A DNA stretch of 49,339 nt. Source: an uncultured Bacteroidales bacterium. Lineage in GTDB: Bacteria; Bacteroidota; Bacteroidia; Bacteroidales; P3. The stretch spans positions 1-49,339 of the forward strand of contig CALGCG010000077.1 in the NCBI GenBank assembly GCA_937884485.1, in the 5' to 3' direction. Positions 24,728-31,310 of this stretch are shown here, one piece after another. Below the pieces are notes generated by a model. It had not been told where the DNA came from. It worked only from the letters and a program-made list of their open reading frames with translations, and did no database searches. Within the stretch, counting starts at the first letter, position 1, and every line of letters begins with the position of its first letter. The position numbers and the translations under genes are program-made.

Positions 24728-25495
24728 ATGTCAAAGATAATATCTGTAGCCAACCAGAAGGGTGGGGTGGGGAAGACCACTACGGCAGTGAACTTGAGCG
24801 CCTCGCTGGCTGTGCTCGAGAAAAAGGTGCTGCTGGTGGATTGTGATCCACAGGCCAACGCCACCTCCGGCCTCGGCATCAACCCCGACGAGCTGGAGAA
24901 GAGTGTATACGATTGTATCCTCGGGCAGGCTCAGGTGAAAGATGTCATTGTTGAGACCGACACACCCAACCTCGACCTGCTGCCCACACGCATCGACCTC
25001 GTGGGCGCCGAGGTAGAACTCATCAACGAAAAAGGCCGCGAGCAGTTCCTGGCCCGTACGTTGGAGCCTGTGAAAAACGACTACGACTTCATCATCATCG
25101 ATTGCTCCCCGTCGTTGGGCTTGATTACCATCAACGCTCTTACTGCCTCGGATTCGGTTATCATCCCTATCCAAAGCGAGTATTTCGCCCTTGAGGGTTT
25201 GGGAAAACTGCTCAATACTGTGCGCATTGTACAGACTCGCCTCAACCCCAATCTTTCCATCGAGGGATTGCTCATCACCATGTACGATAACCGTTTGCGG
25301 TTGGCACGTCAGGTGGTGGAAGATGTGCGTGGGCACTTCAAGCAGATGGTGTTCAACACGCTTATCTATCGCAATACCAAACTGGCAGAGGCTCCTTCAT
25401 ACGGCAAGAGCATTATCATGCACGACGCTGCGTCGACAGGTGCCATCAACTACCTCAATTTGGCACAAGAGATCCTTGACAGGAACAGGAAATAG
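24728..25495 (+). CDS. parA: Chromosome-partition ATPase ParA (Soj)
   Basis: A 255-residue ATPase of the ParA/MinD family that binds DNA non-specifically and, with ParB, segregates replication origins. The deviant Walker A is KGGVGKTTTAVNLS (Lys11-Gly-Gly-Val-Gly-Lys-Thr-Thr), the A' motif is LLVDCDPQANATSGLG, and Walker B is YDFIIIDCSPSLGLIT. The sequence lacks an N-terminal HTH, which marks the chromosomal Soj type rather than plasmid type Ia. parB follows 48 bp downstream, and DUF3276 precedes it by 6 bp. Confidence 0.95.
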   Translation: MSKIISVANQKGGVGKTTTAVNLSASLAVLEKKVLLVDCDPQANATSGLGINPDELEKSVYDCILGQAQVKDVIVETDTPNLDLLPTRIDLVGAEVELINEKGREQFLARTLEPVKNDYDFIIIDCSPSLGLITINALTASDSVIIPIQSEYFALEGLGKLLNTVRIVQTRLNPNLSIEGLLITMYDNRLRLARQVVEDVRGHFKQMVFNTLIYRNTKLAEAPSYGKSIIMHDAASTGAINYLNLAQEILDRNRK

Positions 25496-25543
25496 TGCGA
25501 CGGGCCGTTTTTAAGGAATAAAACAATAATAATTAGAGAGAGT

Positions 25544-26416
25544 ATGACAAACAAGAAGAGCGGAGGCTTGGGCCGTGGTTTGAGTTCCATATTGCCCGAC
25601 ACCAAAGATTTTGAGATGTCGAACACTGTGACAGCCGCCATCAGCACCATACCCTTGAAGAAGATTGTCGCCAACCCCTACCAGCCTCGCAAGGAGTTCG
25701 CTCCCGAAGCGTTGGAGGAGCTGGCTCAGTCTATTCGTCAGCAAGGGGTTATCACTCCCGTCACTGTGCGTAAAATGCCTGATGGCACCTATCAGCTCAT
25801 TGCCGGTGAACGCCGTTGTCGTGCTGCCCAGCTGGCAGGGCTCAAAGAAATCCCTGCATACGTGCGTGTGGCTACCGACAACCAGATGATGGAGATGGCC
25901 CTGGTGGAGAACATCCAGCGCGAGAACCTTAATGCTATGGAAGTCGCTCTGGCCTACAAGGCTCTTATTGAGGAGTGCCGTCTGACCCACGACCAGCTCA
26001 GCGAGAAAGTGGGAAAGAACCGCTCCACCATCACCAACTACCTGCGCCTGCTCAACCTGCCGGCCGAGACCCAGCTGGCCCTCAGCAACGACCAGATCAG
26101 CATGGCGCATGCGCGCGCGCTAATCAATGTCGAGGACATCGACCTGCACCTTGAGATACTGCATGCCATCATCGACCGCCACCTCTCCGTCCACCAGGCC
26201 GAGGAGATGGCCAAGAACGCCAAGAAGAAGCCTGTGACGCCAGTCAAGAAGCGTGGCGAGCTGCCTGCGGTGCATGCCGCCGCACAGAGCCGGTTGAAAG
26301 AGCGCCTGCAGTCGGCTGTGGAGATAAAACGTTCTCAGCGCGGCAAAGGGTCCTTGACAATACTCTTTAATTCGGATAGCGACTTCGAGCGCATTGTATC
26401 ACTCCTCGAGAAATAG
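25544..26416 (+). CDS. parB: Chromosome-partition protein ParB (Spo0J)
   Basis: A 290-residue parS-binding CTPase that spreads on DNA and stimulates ParA. The N-terminal KKSGGLGRGLSSILPD is the usual ParA-stimulating region (Arg in GRGLSS). The ParB/Srx CTPase domain includes NPYQPRKEF and the box GERRCRAAQLAG, then NMxxALVEN-type sequence (MMEMALVENIQRENLNAME). The HTH domain follows with SEKVGKNRSTITNYLRLLNL. The C-terminal dimerisation segment is short and basic (KRSQRGKGSLTILFNSDSDF). Standard length. It overlaps nothing and is followed 4 bp later by the DUF5683 gene. Confidence 0.95.
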   Translation: MTNKKSGGLGRGLSSILPDTKDFEMSNTVTAAISTIPLKKIVANPYQPRKEFAPEALEELAQSIRQQGVITPVTVRKMPDGTYQLIAGERRCRAAQLAGLKEIPAYVRVATDNQMMEMALVENIQRENLNAMEVALAYKALIEECRLTHDQLSEKVGKNRSTITNYLRLLNLPAETQLALSNDQISMAHARALINVEDIDLHLEILHAIIDRHLSVHQAEEMAKNAKKKPVTPVKKRGELPAVHAAAQSRLKERLQSAVEIKRSQRGKGSLTILFNSDSDFERIVSLLEK

Positions 26417-26420
26417 GCCC

Positions 26421-27011
26421 ATGATGAGAGTGGTAAGAGGAACGGGGAGAACTGTGCTGCTGATAGGCATCAGCATGGTTCTCCTCTTTTCTTTTTGCCC
26501 CTCGGCAAGGGCTCAGCAGGTAGTGGTGCAGGACCCTGTGTCGACCAAAAGCATCGTCGTCCCCAAAGAGCATTCGGCCACCAAGGCAATGATGCTCTCC
26601 CTGCTCCCTGGAGCGGGGCAGGTCTACAACGGCCAAGCATGGAAGATTCCTATCATCTATGGCGCCATGGCCACTGTCGGCTATTTCGCCTACTACAACT
26701 ACGACCGCATGACCATGTTCAAGGACGAGTACCTCTATCGTGTCAACAATAACAACGCCACCAACCTGGCCGACTACGCCTCCTATCCCACCTCCAACAT
26801 TTACAGCCTTTACAATTCCTATAACCGCGACTTCCAGCTGATGGTAATCATCGGCGTGGGTATCTATGCACTTAACCTCGTCGATGCCTTTGTCTTCGGG
26901 CATCTCTATGATTTCCAGATTGACGACAACATAAGCCTTGCGCTTTCTCCCGGTTTCCAACCCACCATTTCGGGGTGGCAGCCCACCGTGGGATTTACCC
27001 TTTCGTTTTGA
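26421..27011 (+). CDS. DUF5683 membrane protein downstream of parAB
   Basis: A 196-residue predicted membrane protein. The start at 26421 (MMRVVRGTGRTVLLIGI) gives a signal sequence ending in ARAQQ, 4 bp after the parB stop. The core motif SLLPGAGQVYNGQAWKIP is the DUF5683 signature, followed by hydrophobic segments (IYGAMATVGYFAYYNYDR and LMVIIGVGIYALNLVDAFVF) and a C-terminal strand pair SPGFQPTISGW and PTVGFTLSF. The family sits behind parAB in many Bacteroidota, often before dapB and lepB; here ExbB/ExbD genes follow instead. Function is unknown. Confidence 0.82.
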   Translation: MMRVVRGTGRTVLLIGISMVLLFSFCPSARAQQVVVQDPVSTKSIVVPKEHSATKAMMLSLLPGAGQVYNGQAWKIPIIYGAMATVGYFAYYNYDRMTMFKDEYLYRVNNNNATNLADYASYPTSNIYSLYNSYNRDFQLMVIIGVGIYALNLVDAFVFGHLYDFQIDDNISLALSPGFQPTISGWQPTVGFTLSF

Positions 27012-27089
27012 AAAAAATGATGCCTTGTGCACATAATAAATAAGACAATAACACGTTAATAGAAGCATAATAACAAAAAGCAAACACAC

Positions 27090-27803
27090 ATGATGAACCC
27101 TCTCTTATTGATCCAGAGCGACCCTGCCGCAGCGCAGGCTGCCGTCGAAACCGTTGCCACCGCCACCGAAAAGGCCGAGAACATCACCATTTGGGATATG
27201 GTCGTCAGCGGCGGTTGGATTATGCTGGTGCTGGCCCTGCTGCTGGTGCTGGCCATCTACATCTTCATCGAGCGCTACCTCACCCTCAGCGCCGCCCTCA
27301 AGGGCGAGGAAGACAACGTCTTCATGAAGAACATCCGCGAATATGTCCACCAGGGCAACATCGACGAGGCCCGCAACCTCTCCAAGCAGACCAACACGCC
27401 CCTGGGCCGCATGATCGACAAGGGCTTCTCGCGCCTCGGCCGTCCGCTGCCCGACATCCAGGCTGCCATCGAGAACGAGGGCCAGCTCGAGGTGGCCAAC
27501 CTCGAACGCCGCGTCTCCCTCGTGGCCACTGTGGCCTCCCTGGGCCCCATGATCGGCTTCCTCGGCACCGTGGTGGGCATGATCTCCGCCTTCCAGGAGA
27601 TGGCCCATGCCGGCAACAACATCGACATCCAGATGCTCGCCTCGGGCATCTACACCGCCATGGTGACCACCGTCGGCGGCCTCATCGTCGGCATCGTGTG
27701 CTACTTCCTCCACAACCTCCTCGTCACCCGCATCAACAAGGTCGTCTTCGAGCTTGAGGTGCGCGCCAACGAGTTCATGGACCTCCTGCACGAACCGGCA
27801 TAA
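27090..27803 (+). CDS. exbB: MotA/TolQ/ExbB-family proton channel subunit
   Basis: A 237-residue inner-membrane protein that, with ExbD, uses the proton gradient to drive a TonB- or TolA-type protein. The first hydrophobic helix is at about 40-60 (WIMLVLALLLVLAIYIFIE). The family core lies in the C-terminal half: ANLERRVSLVATVASLGPMI, GFLGTVVGMISAFQEMA, and ASGIYTAMVTTVGGLIVGI, which form the two pore helices. Length is normal. The ExbD-type gene follows 11 bp later and the TonB-like gene next, so all three form one machine. Confidence 0.9.
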   Translation: MMNPLLLIQSDPAAAQAAVETVATATEKAENITIWDMVVSGGWIMLVLALLLVLAIYIFIERYLTLSAALKGEEDNVFMKNIREYVHQGNIDEARNLSKQTNTPLGRMIDKGFSRLGRPLPDIQAAIENEGQLEVANLERRVSLVATVASLGPMIGFLGTVVGMISAFQEMAHAGNNIDIQMLASGIYTAMVTTVGGLIVGIVCYFLHNLLVTRINKVVFELEVRANEFMDLLHEPA

Positions 27804-27814
27804 TTCTTTGGCAT

Positions 27815-28228
27815 ATGATCAAGACACGCAATCAAATCAAGATAGAGACCTCCTCGTCGTCGATGTCCGACCTGGTGTTCCTGCTGCTCATCTTTTTCAT
27901 GATCACCTCGACGCTCATCGCCCCCAATGCCGTGAAGCTCATGCTTCCCGAGAGCTCGAGCCGCACCATGGCCAAGCAGAACGTCACCGTCTACATCGAC
28001 ACCGAGCACAACTTCTACGTCGGCGAGACGGCCGTGCCCGTCAGCGAGCTGCAGCAGCACATCGCCGCCGGCATCGAGAGCGGCATCGAGGACGCCTGCG
28101 TGGTGCTCCGCGCCGACAAGGAGGTGCCCGTGCAGGATGTCGTCAACGTCATCGACGCCGTCAACAACATCAACAACGCCACCGGCACCAAGCATAAGGT
28201 CATCCTGGCCACGTCCCCCAAACAGTAA
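27815..28228 (+). CDS. exbD: ExbD/TolR-family transport protein
   Basis: A 137-residue bitopic protein. A short cytoplasmic segment (IKTRNQIKIETSSSSMSD) leads into a single transmembrane helix (about 20-40, LVFLLLIFFMITSTLI) that begins with the conserved pore Asp (in SMSDLVFLLLIFF). The periplasmic domain (about 45-137) has KLMLPESSSRT and the VVLRADKEVPVQDVVNVID block typical of ExbD/TolR. It pairs with the ExbB-type gene upstream and the TonB-like gene 6 bp downstream. Confidence 0.9.
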   Translation: MIKTRNQIKIETSSSSMSDLVFLLLIFFMITSTLIAPNAVKLMLPESSSRTMAKQNVTVYIDTEHNFYVGETAVPVSELQQHIAAGIESGIEDACVVLRADKEVPVQDVVNVIDAVNNINNATGTKHKVILATSPKQ

Positions 28229-28234
28229 AAAGCC

Positions 28235-28978
28235 ATGAATCCTCAGTTGAAATCCGGAATAGCCACGGCGGTCATCGTCCTGCTGTCCATATTGTTGATG
28301 AGCCTCAACATCTTCGCCTACACGCCGCCCGACCCGCCGATACCCGAAGAGGGTGTGGAGGTGAACCTCGGCGACAGCGACTTCGGCCAGGGCGACAGCC
28401 CCGAGCCCGCCAGCGAGGCCGCCAACTACGCCCCGCCGGCATCGCAGCAGCAGGTGGTCACCCAGCGCACCGAACCCACGGCGCCCGTGCCTTCCAGCCC
28501 CAATCCGGGCAACATCACCAACCCCGCCGCTCAGGAGCAGCCCGTGGTGGAGAACAAGGAGCCCGAAATCAACAAGAACGCCCTCTTCCCCGGCAAGCGC
28601 AACCAGACCTCCGGCGGCGGCAGCCAGGGCGTCAGTACCGGCCAGGGCAACCAGGGCAACCCCAACGGCACCCCCACCAGCAACAACTACACCGGCAACG
28701 GCGGCGGCAACGGCAACTACAACCTCACGGGTCGCAGCGCCGTGGTGCTGCCCAAGCCCGAATACAACTCCAACCAGCAGGGCAAGATAGTGGTCCGCAT
28801 CTGGGTGGACCAGCAGGGCCGCGTGGTGCGCGCCGAAGCCCCCTACCAGGGCTCCACCATCACCACCGGTCGCCTGGTGGAACAGGCCAAGGCCGCCGCC
28901 AAACGCGCCCGCTTCAACGCCTCTACCACGGCCCCCGAGGAGCAAATCGGCACCATCACCTACATCTTCAAAATATAA
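28235..28978 (+). CDS. tonB: TonB-like energy transducer
   Basis: A 247-residue bitopic protein linking the ExbB/ExbD motor to outer-membrane partners. One N-terminal transmembrane helix (about 11-30) is followed by a Pro/Glu/Gln-rich spacer starting YTPPDPPIPEEGVEV. A long Gly/Asn/Gln-rich low-complexity stretch follows (about 125-165, with GNQGNPNG and GNGGGNGNYN). The C-terminal domain (about 180-247) has GKIVVRIWVDQQGRVVRAEA and ends IGTITYIFKI, matching the TonB C-terminal fold. It could serve either TonB or TolA functions; the partner receptors are not in this window. An inverted-orientation heptamer array follows the stop. Confidence 0.82.
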   Translation: MNPQLKSGIATAVIVLLSILLMSLNIFAYTPPDPPIPEEGVEVNLGDSDFGQGDSPEPASEAANYAPPASQQQVVTQRTEPTAPVPSSPNPGNITNPAAQEQPVVENKEPEINKNALFPGKRNQTSGGGSQGVSTGQGNQGNPNGTPTSNNYTGNGGGNGNYNLTGRSAVVLPKPEYNSNQQGKIVVRIWVDQQGRVVRAEAPYQGSTITTGRLVEQAKAAAKRARFNASTTAPEEQIGTITYIFKI

Positions 28979-28983
28979 CCCCT

Positions 28984-29018
28984 TAACTCGTAATTCATAA
29001 CTCTTAACTCTTAACTGC
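28984..29018 (+). repeat. Heptamer tandem array between tonB-like and S4 genes
   Basis: Five units: taactcg, taattca, taactct, taactct, taactgc. This is the reverse-complement form of the agttaag/agttatg arrays elsewhere, relative to the direction of the flanking genes. It fills the 41-bp spacer almost completely and stops one base before the ATG of the next gene. Confidence 0.85.
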
Positions 29019-29019
29019 C

Positions 29020-29391
29020 ATGCGTCTCGACAAATACCTCTGGGCGGTGCGCCTCTACAAGACACGGTCGCTGGCGGCGGATGCCTGCCAGTGCGGCAAG
29101 GTCTCGATGACCTCCGACGGCCGCAGCCTCAAGCCTTCGCACGAGGTGAGGGAGGGCGAACGCTACAGCCTCAACATCGACCAGCTGCACAAGGAAATCG
29201 AGGTCCTCGCCATCCCGCCCAACCGCGTCGGTGCCCCCTTGGTGCAGGGCTTCATGATCGACCGCACCCCCCAGGAGGAATACGAGCGCATACAGATGGC
29301 CCGCCAGTACGCCTTCGAGAAACGCGACCGCGGCGTCGGACGCCCCACCAAGCGCGAACGCCGCGACATCGAGAAGTTCAAATACGAGTAG
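29020..29391 (+). CDS. S4-domain RNA-binding protein (Hsp15/HslR-like)
   Basis: A 123-residue cytoplasmic protein. The S4 domain occupies about 1-65: MRLDKYLWAVRLYKTRSLAA, DACQCGKVSM and SHEVREGERYSL. A basic C-terminal extension (RDRGVGRPTKRERRDIEKF) follows, as in Hsp15, which binds stalled 50S subunits carrying a nascent chain. Size and layout match heat-shock protein 15. Whether it acts in ribosome rescue here is inferred. It is separated from the TonB-like gene by a heptamer array. Confidence 0.88.
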   Translation: MRLDKYLWAVRLYKTRSLAADACQCGKVSMTSDGRSLKPSHEVREGERYSLNIDQLHKEIEVLAIPPNRVGAPLVQGFMIDRTPQEEYERIQMARQYAFEKRDRGVGRPTKRERRDIEKFKYE

Positions 29392-29481
29392 CGAAAAGGA
29401 AAATTCCGAAGAAAAACATATTTTTCCTGAAACAAGTGCAATAAAACAAATTCATCCCGTACCTAATAACGAATCGAGCCA

Positions 29482-30015
29482 GTGGAAGACAAAGAGATAG
29501 TCCAGAAAATCCTTGCCGGAGACACCGAGCAGTACGCCGAGATTGTGCGCCGCTACCAGCAGAACGTGGCCAACCTCACCTACAAGCTCTGCGGCACGCG
29601 CCTCGAGATCGAGGAGGTGACACAACAGGTCTTCGTCGAGCTCTACATGGCCCTGCCGCGCTTCCGCTTCGATTCGAAGCTGAGTTCTTTCATCTACCGC
29701 ATCACCGTCAACACCGTCTGCAAGATGCTCAACAAGAGCAAGCGCTATGTGAGCACCGACGAGTACGAGACACGCCCCGACGACCCCTCGCCCGACCGCA
29801 ACGCCGAGCAGGAGATCATCCACCGCGAACAGCTCGAGCAGCTGCGCACCGCCATCGGGCACCTCAAGGACGAGCAGCGCACCGCACTGGTGCTCTACAC
29901 CTTCGAGGACTTCTCCTACCAGCAGATCGCCGACGTCATGCAGTGCACACTTGCCAAGGTGGAATCGCTCATCTTCCGTGCCAAGAAGAACCTGGCCAAA
30001 GAAGTGAAACAGTGA
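29482..30015 (+). CDS. ECF sigma factor (sigma-70 family)
   Basis: A 177-residue alternative sigma factor. Region 2 (about 10-75) shows DTEQYAEIVRRYQQNVANLT, EEVTQQVFVELYMALPRF and SSFIYRITVNTVCKML. Region 4 (about 115-170) has HLKDEQRTALVLYTFEDFSY and the HTH QQIADVMQCTLAKVESLIFR. There is no region 1 or 3, as expected for ECF sigmas. The start is a GTG at 29482; no ATG lies in frame upstream. The next gene encodes a short membrane protein in the place of an anti-sigma factor, and a Spy-like protein follows, suggesting an envelope-stress unit. Confidence 0.9.
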   Translation: MEDKEIVQKILAGDTEQYAEIVRRYQQNVANLTYKLCGTRLEIEEVTQQVFVELYMALPRFRFDSKLSSFIYRITVNTVCKMLNKSKRYVSTDEYETRPDDPSPDRNAEQEIIHREQLEQLRTAIGHLKDEQRTALVLYTFEDFSYQQIADVMQCTLAKVESLIFRAKKNLAKEVKQ

Positions 30016-30068
30016 GGAACACGCCCCTACGGAGTGAACCTCTTGAAAAAGAACAATAACAAAACGAG

Positions 30069-30452
30069 ATGAATATAGAAGAACAATTACAAATCCTGTC
30101 GCGCCAGACCTGCCCCAAGCAGGTCGATGTGGTGGACGCCGTGATGGCCCAGGTGAGGCAGAAACCCTACCTGCAGCCAGGAGCACAATCGAAGGGAGTG
30201 AACCTCTTCGGTGTGCACCGCACCACCCTGTGGCGCACCGTGGCACTCACCGCGGTGGCGGCGGTGGCTGCAGTGGTCGTGTTCAACGTTGCCTCCTTCC
30301 AGAGCTACGACGAGGAAGGCATCGGGAGCATGATGGCCTCGGTCTCCGACTATGACTACTACTACGGCAGCATCGAATCTGTCGCCAACCCCATCGAGTA
30401 CCTCTACGACGACCCGTCAACTCAAACAAACGAACAACCATCAATAGAATGA
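30069..30452 (+). CDS. Small bitopic protein, putative anti-sigma factor
   Basis: A 127-residue protein with a 50-residue N-terminal cytoplasmic part (MNIEEQLQILSRQTCPKQVD, including AVMAQVRQKPYL), one transmembrane helix (about 57-78, LTAVAAVAAVVVFNVASF), and a Tyr/Asp-rich C-terminal tail (SDYDYYYGSIESV) facing the periplasm. I see no recognised anti-sigma zinc-binding motif (HxxxCxxC). The position immediately after an ECF sigma gene and the topology support an anti-sigma role by context only. Its stop overlaps the start of the next gene (ATGA). Confidence 0.55.
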   Translation: MNIEEQLQILSRQTCPKQVDVVDAVMAQVRQKPYLQPGAQSKGVNLFGVHRTTLWRTVALTAVAAVAAVVVFNVASFQSYDEEGIGSMMASVSDYDYYYGSIESVANPIEYLYDDPSTQTNEQPSIE

Positions 30453-30883
30453 CCATGAACCGAATTGTCATCAGCACCATAGCGGCCTGCTTCGCCCTGC
30501 TGCCCCTCGGCGCCGCAGCCCAGCGGCCCCACGCCGAAGGGCCCAGAAGAGAACACCGCCCCGAAATCACGGAAATTGTCAGCGACCTTGCTCCGGCACA
30601 GAAACGCAAGCTTGAGAACCTCACCAACGACTCGAAGCAGCGCATCGAGAAACTCCGCGGCCAGCAGAAGGCTGTGCGCGACAGCATCAACCGCTACATG
30701 GACATGGATGGCGACCAGAGCCGGACGCTGTACCCCCTCTTCGACCGCGAGGCCAGGCTGCAGGCCGAAATCTCGCGCCAGATGTACGCCACCAAAGTGC
30801 GCATAGACGAAGTGCTGACACCGGAGCAGCGCAAGGAGCTGAAAACAGCCAACAAACGTCGCCACAGAGAGAAGAAGAAATAG
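30449..30883 (+). CDS. Spy/CpxP-like periplasmic protein
   Basis: A 144-residue protein with a signal peptide ending AAAQ (about residue 25), then a helical, highly charged mature chain. The segment EIVSDLAPAQKRKLENLTND and, near the end, DEVLTPEQRKELKTANKRRH have the LTPxQ-type motifs of the Spy/CpxP/ZraP family, which includes periplasmic chaperones and metal-stress sensors. The C-terminus is strongly basic. The start at 30449 (or the ATG two codons later) overlaps the upstream stop. It ends the sigma-factor unit, with a strong terminator 34 bp downstream. Confidence 0.7.
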   Translation: MTMNRIVISTIAACFALLPLGAAAQRPHAEGPRREHRPEITEIVSDLAPAQKRKLENLTNDSKQRIEKLRGQQKAVRDSINRYMDMDGDQSRTLYPLFDREARLQAEISRQMYATKVRIDEVLTPEQRKELKTANKRRHREKKK

Positions 30884-30917
30884 CTGAAAGCCGTGTCGGC
30901 TGACAGCAGAACCACGA

Positions 30918-30957
30918 CAGGGGAGCCCTCGACAGCGAGGCTCCCCTGTTTTTTTTG
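30918..30957 (+). terminator. Strong Rho-independent terminator after the sigma-factor unit
   Basis: CAGGGGAGCCCTCG-acag-CGAGGCTCCCCTG forms a 13-bp stem with one bulged C and a 4-base loop, followed by eight T (949-956). Confidence 0.92.
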
Positions 30958-31001
30958 TTTCGTGCCGCCGCCCGACGCCGCCCCGGCGAGGCCCCGTATA
31001 G

Positions 31002-31157
31002 GGCCCCAATTCGCCCCGGATTCGGCCCTTCCTATATACTTCCTATATAGTTCTTATATAGTTCTTATATGCGGTATATAAGAACTATATAAGAAGTATA
31101 TGAGAACGATATAAGAACTATATAAGAAGGGCCGAATAAGGGGCGAATTCGGGGCGA
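31002..31157. repeat. Large palindromic element B
   Basis: Outer arms near 31002-31031 and 31126-31157 are inverted copies (about 26 of 30 positions match) containing CGCCCC, ATTCGGCC words. Inside are tandem GTTCTTATATA words (31032-31070) meeting their inverse TATATAAGAAC (31075-31125). It shares the ATTCGGCC(G/C)TTCTTATAT border with element A. It lies between the terminator and the leuS promoter in the 30884-31310 gap. Confidence 0.85.
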
Positions 31158-31192
31158 GTTGGGGGTAGGGAGGGCGGAAGGGTGGGGTGGGA

Positions 31193-31220
31193 GTGAGAGG
31201 GGTGAGGGATGAGAGGTGAG
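31193..31220 (+). repeat. Purine-rich heptamer array upstream of leuS promoter
   Basis: Four units: gtgagag, gggtgag, ggatgag, aggtgag. The flanking 31155-31192 is also G-rich but less regular. It is the most diverged of the arrays and could be chance. Confidence 0.5.
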
Positions 31221-31232
31221 GGGGAAATATTT

Positions 31233-31264
31233 TTTGCGGTATTGACGATTTTTTCTTATATTTG
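31233..31264 (+). promoter_or_regulatory. Promoter of leuS
   Basis: TTTG at 31233-31236 and TATATTTG at 31257-31264 have a 20-base spacing, matching the Bacteroidota consensus. TTGCGGTATT and the following ATTTTTT are shared with the ftcD promoter. The ATG of leuS is 46 bp after the -7 element. Confidence 0.78.
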
Positions 31265-31310
31265 CATTTTGCGGACGAGTGGAGTTCCGCAGGTAAAAGA
31301 TTGATAAAGA

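Noticed and set aside
29397..29428. AGGAAAA/TTTTCCT hairpin after the S4 gene as a terminator
   Set aside because: The stem is only 7 bp, AT-rich and has an 18-base loop without a T tract beyond it.
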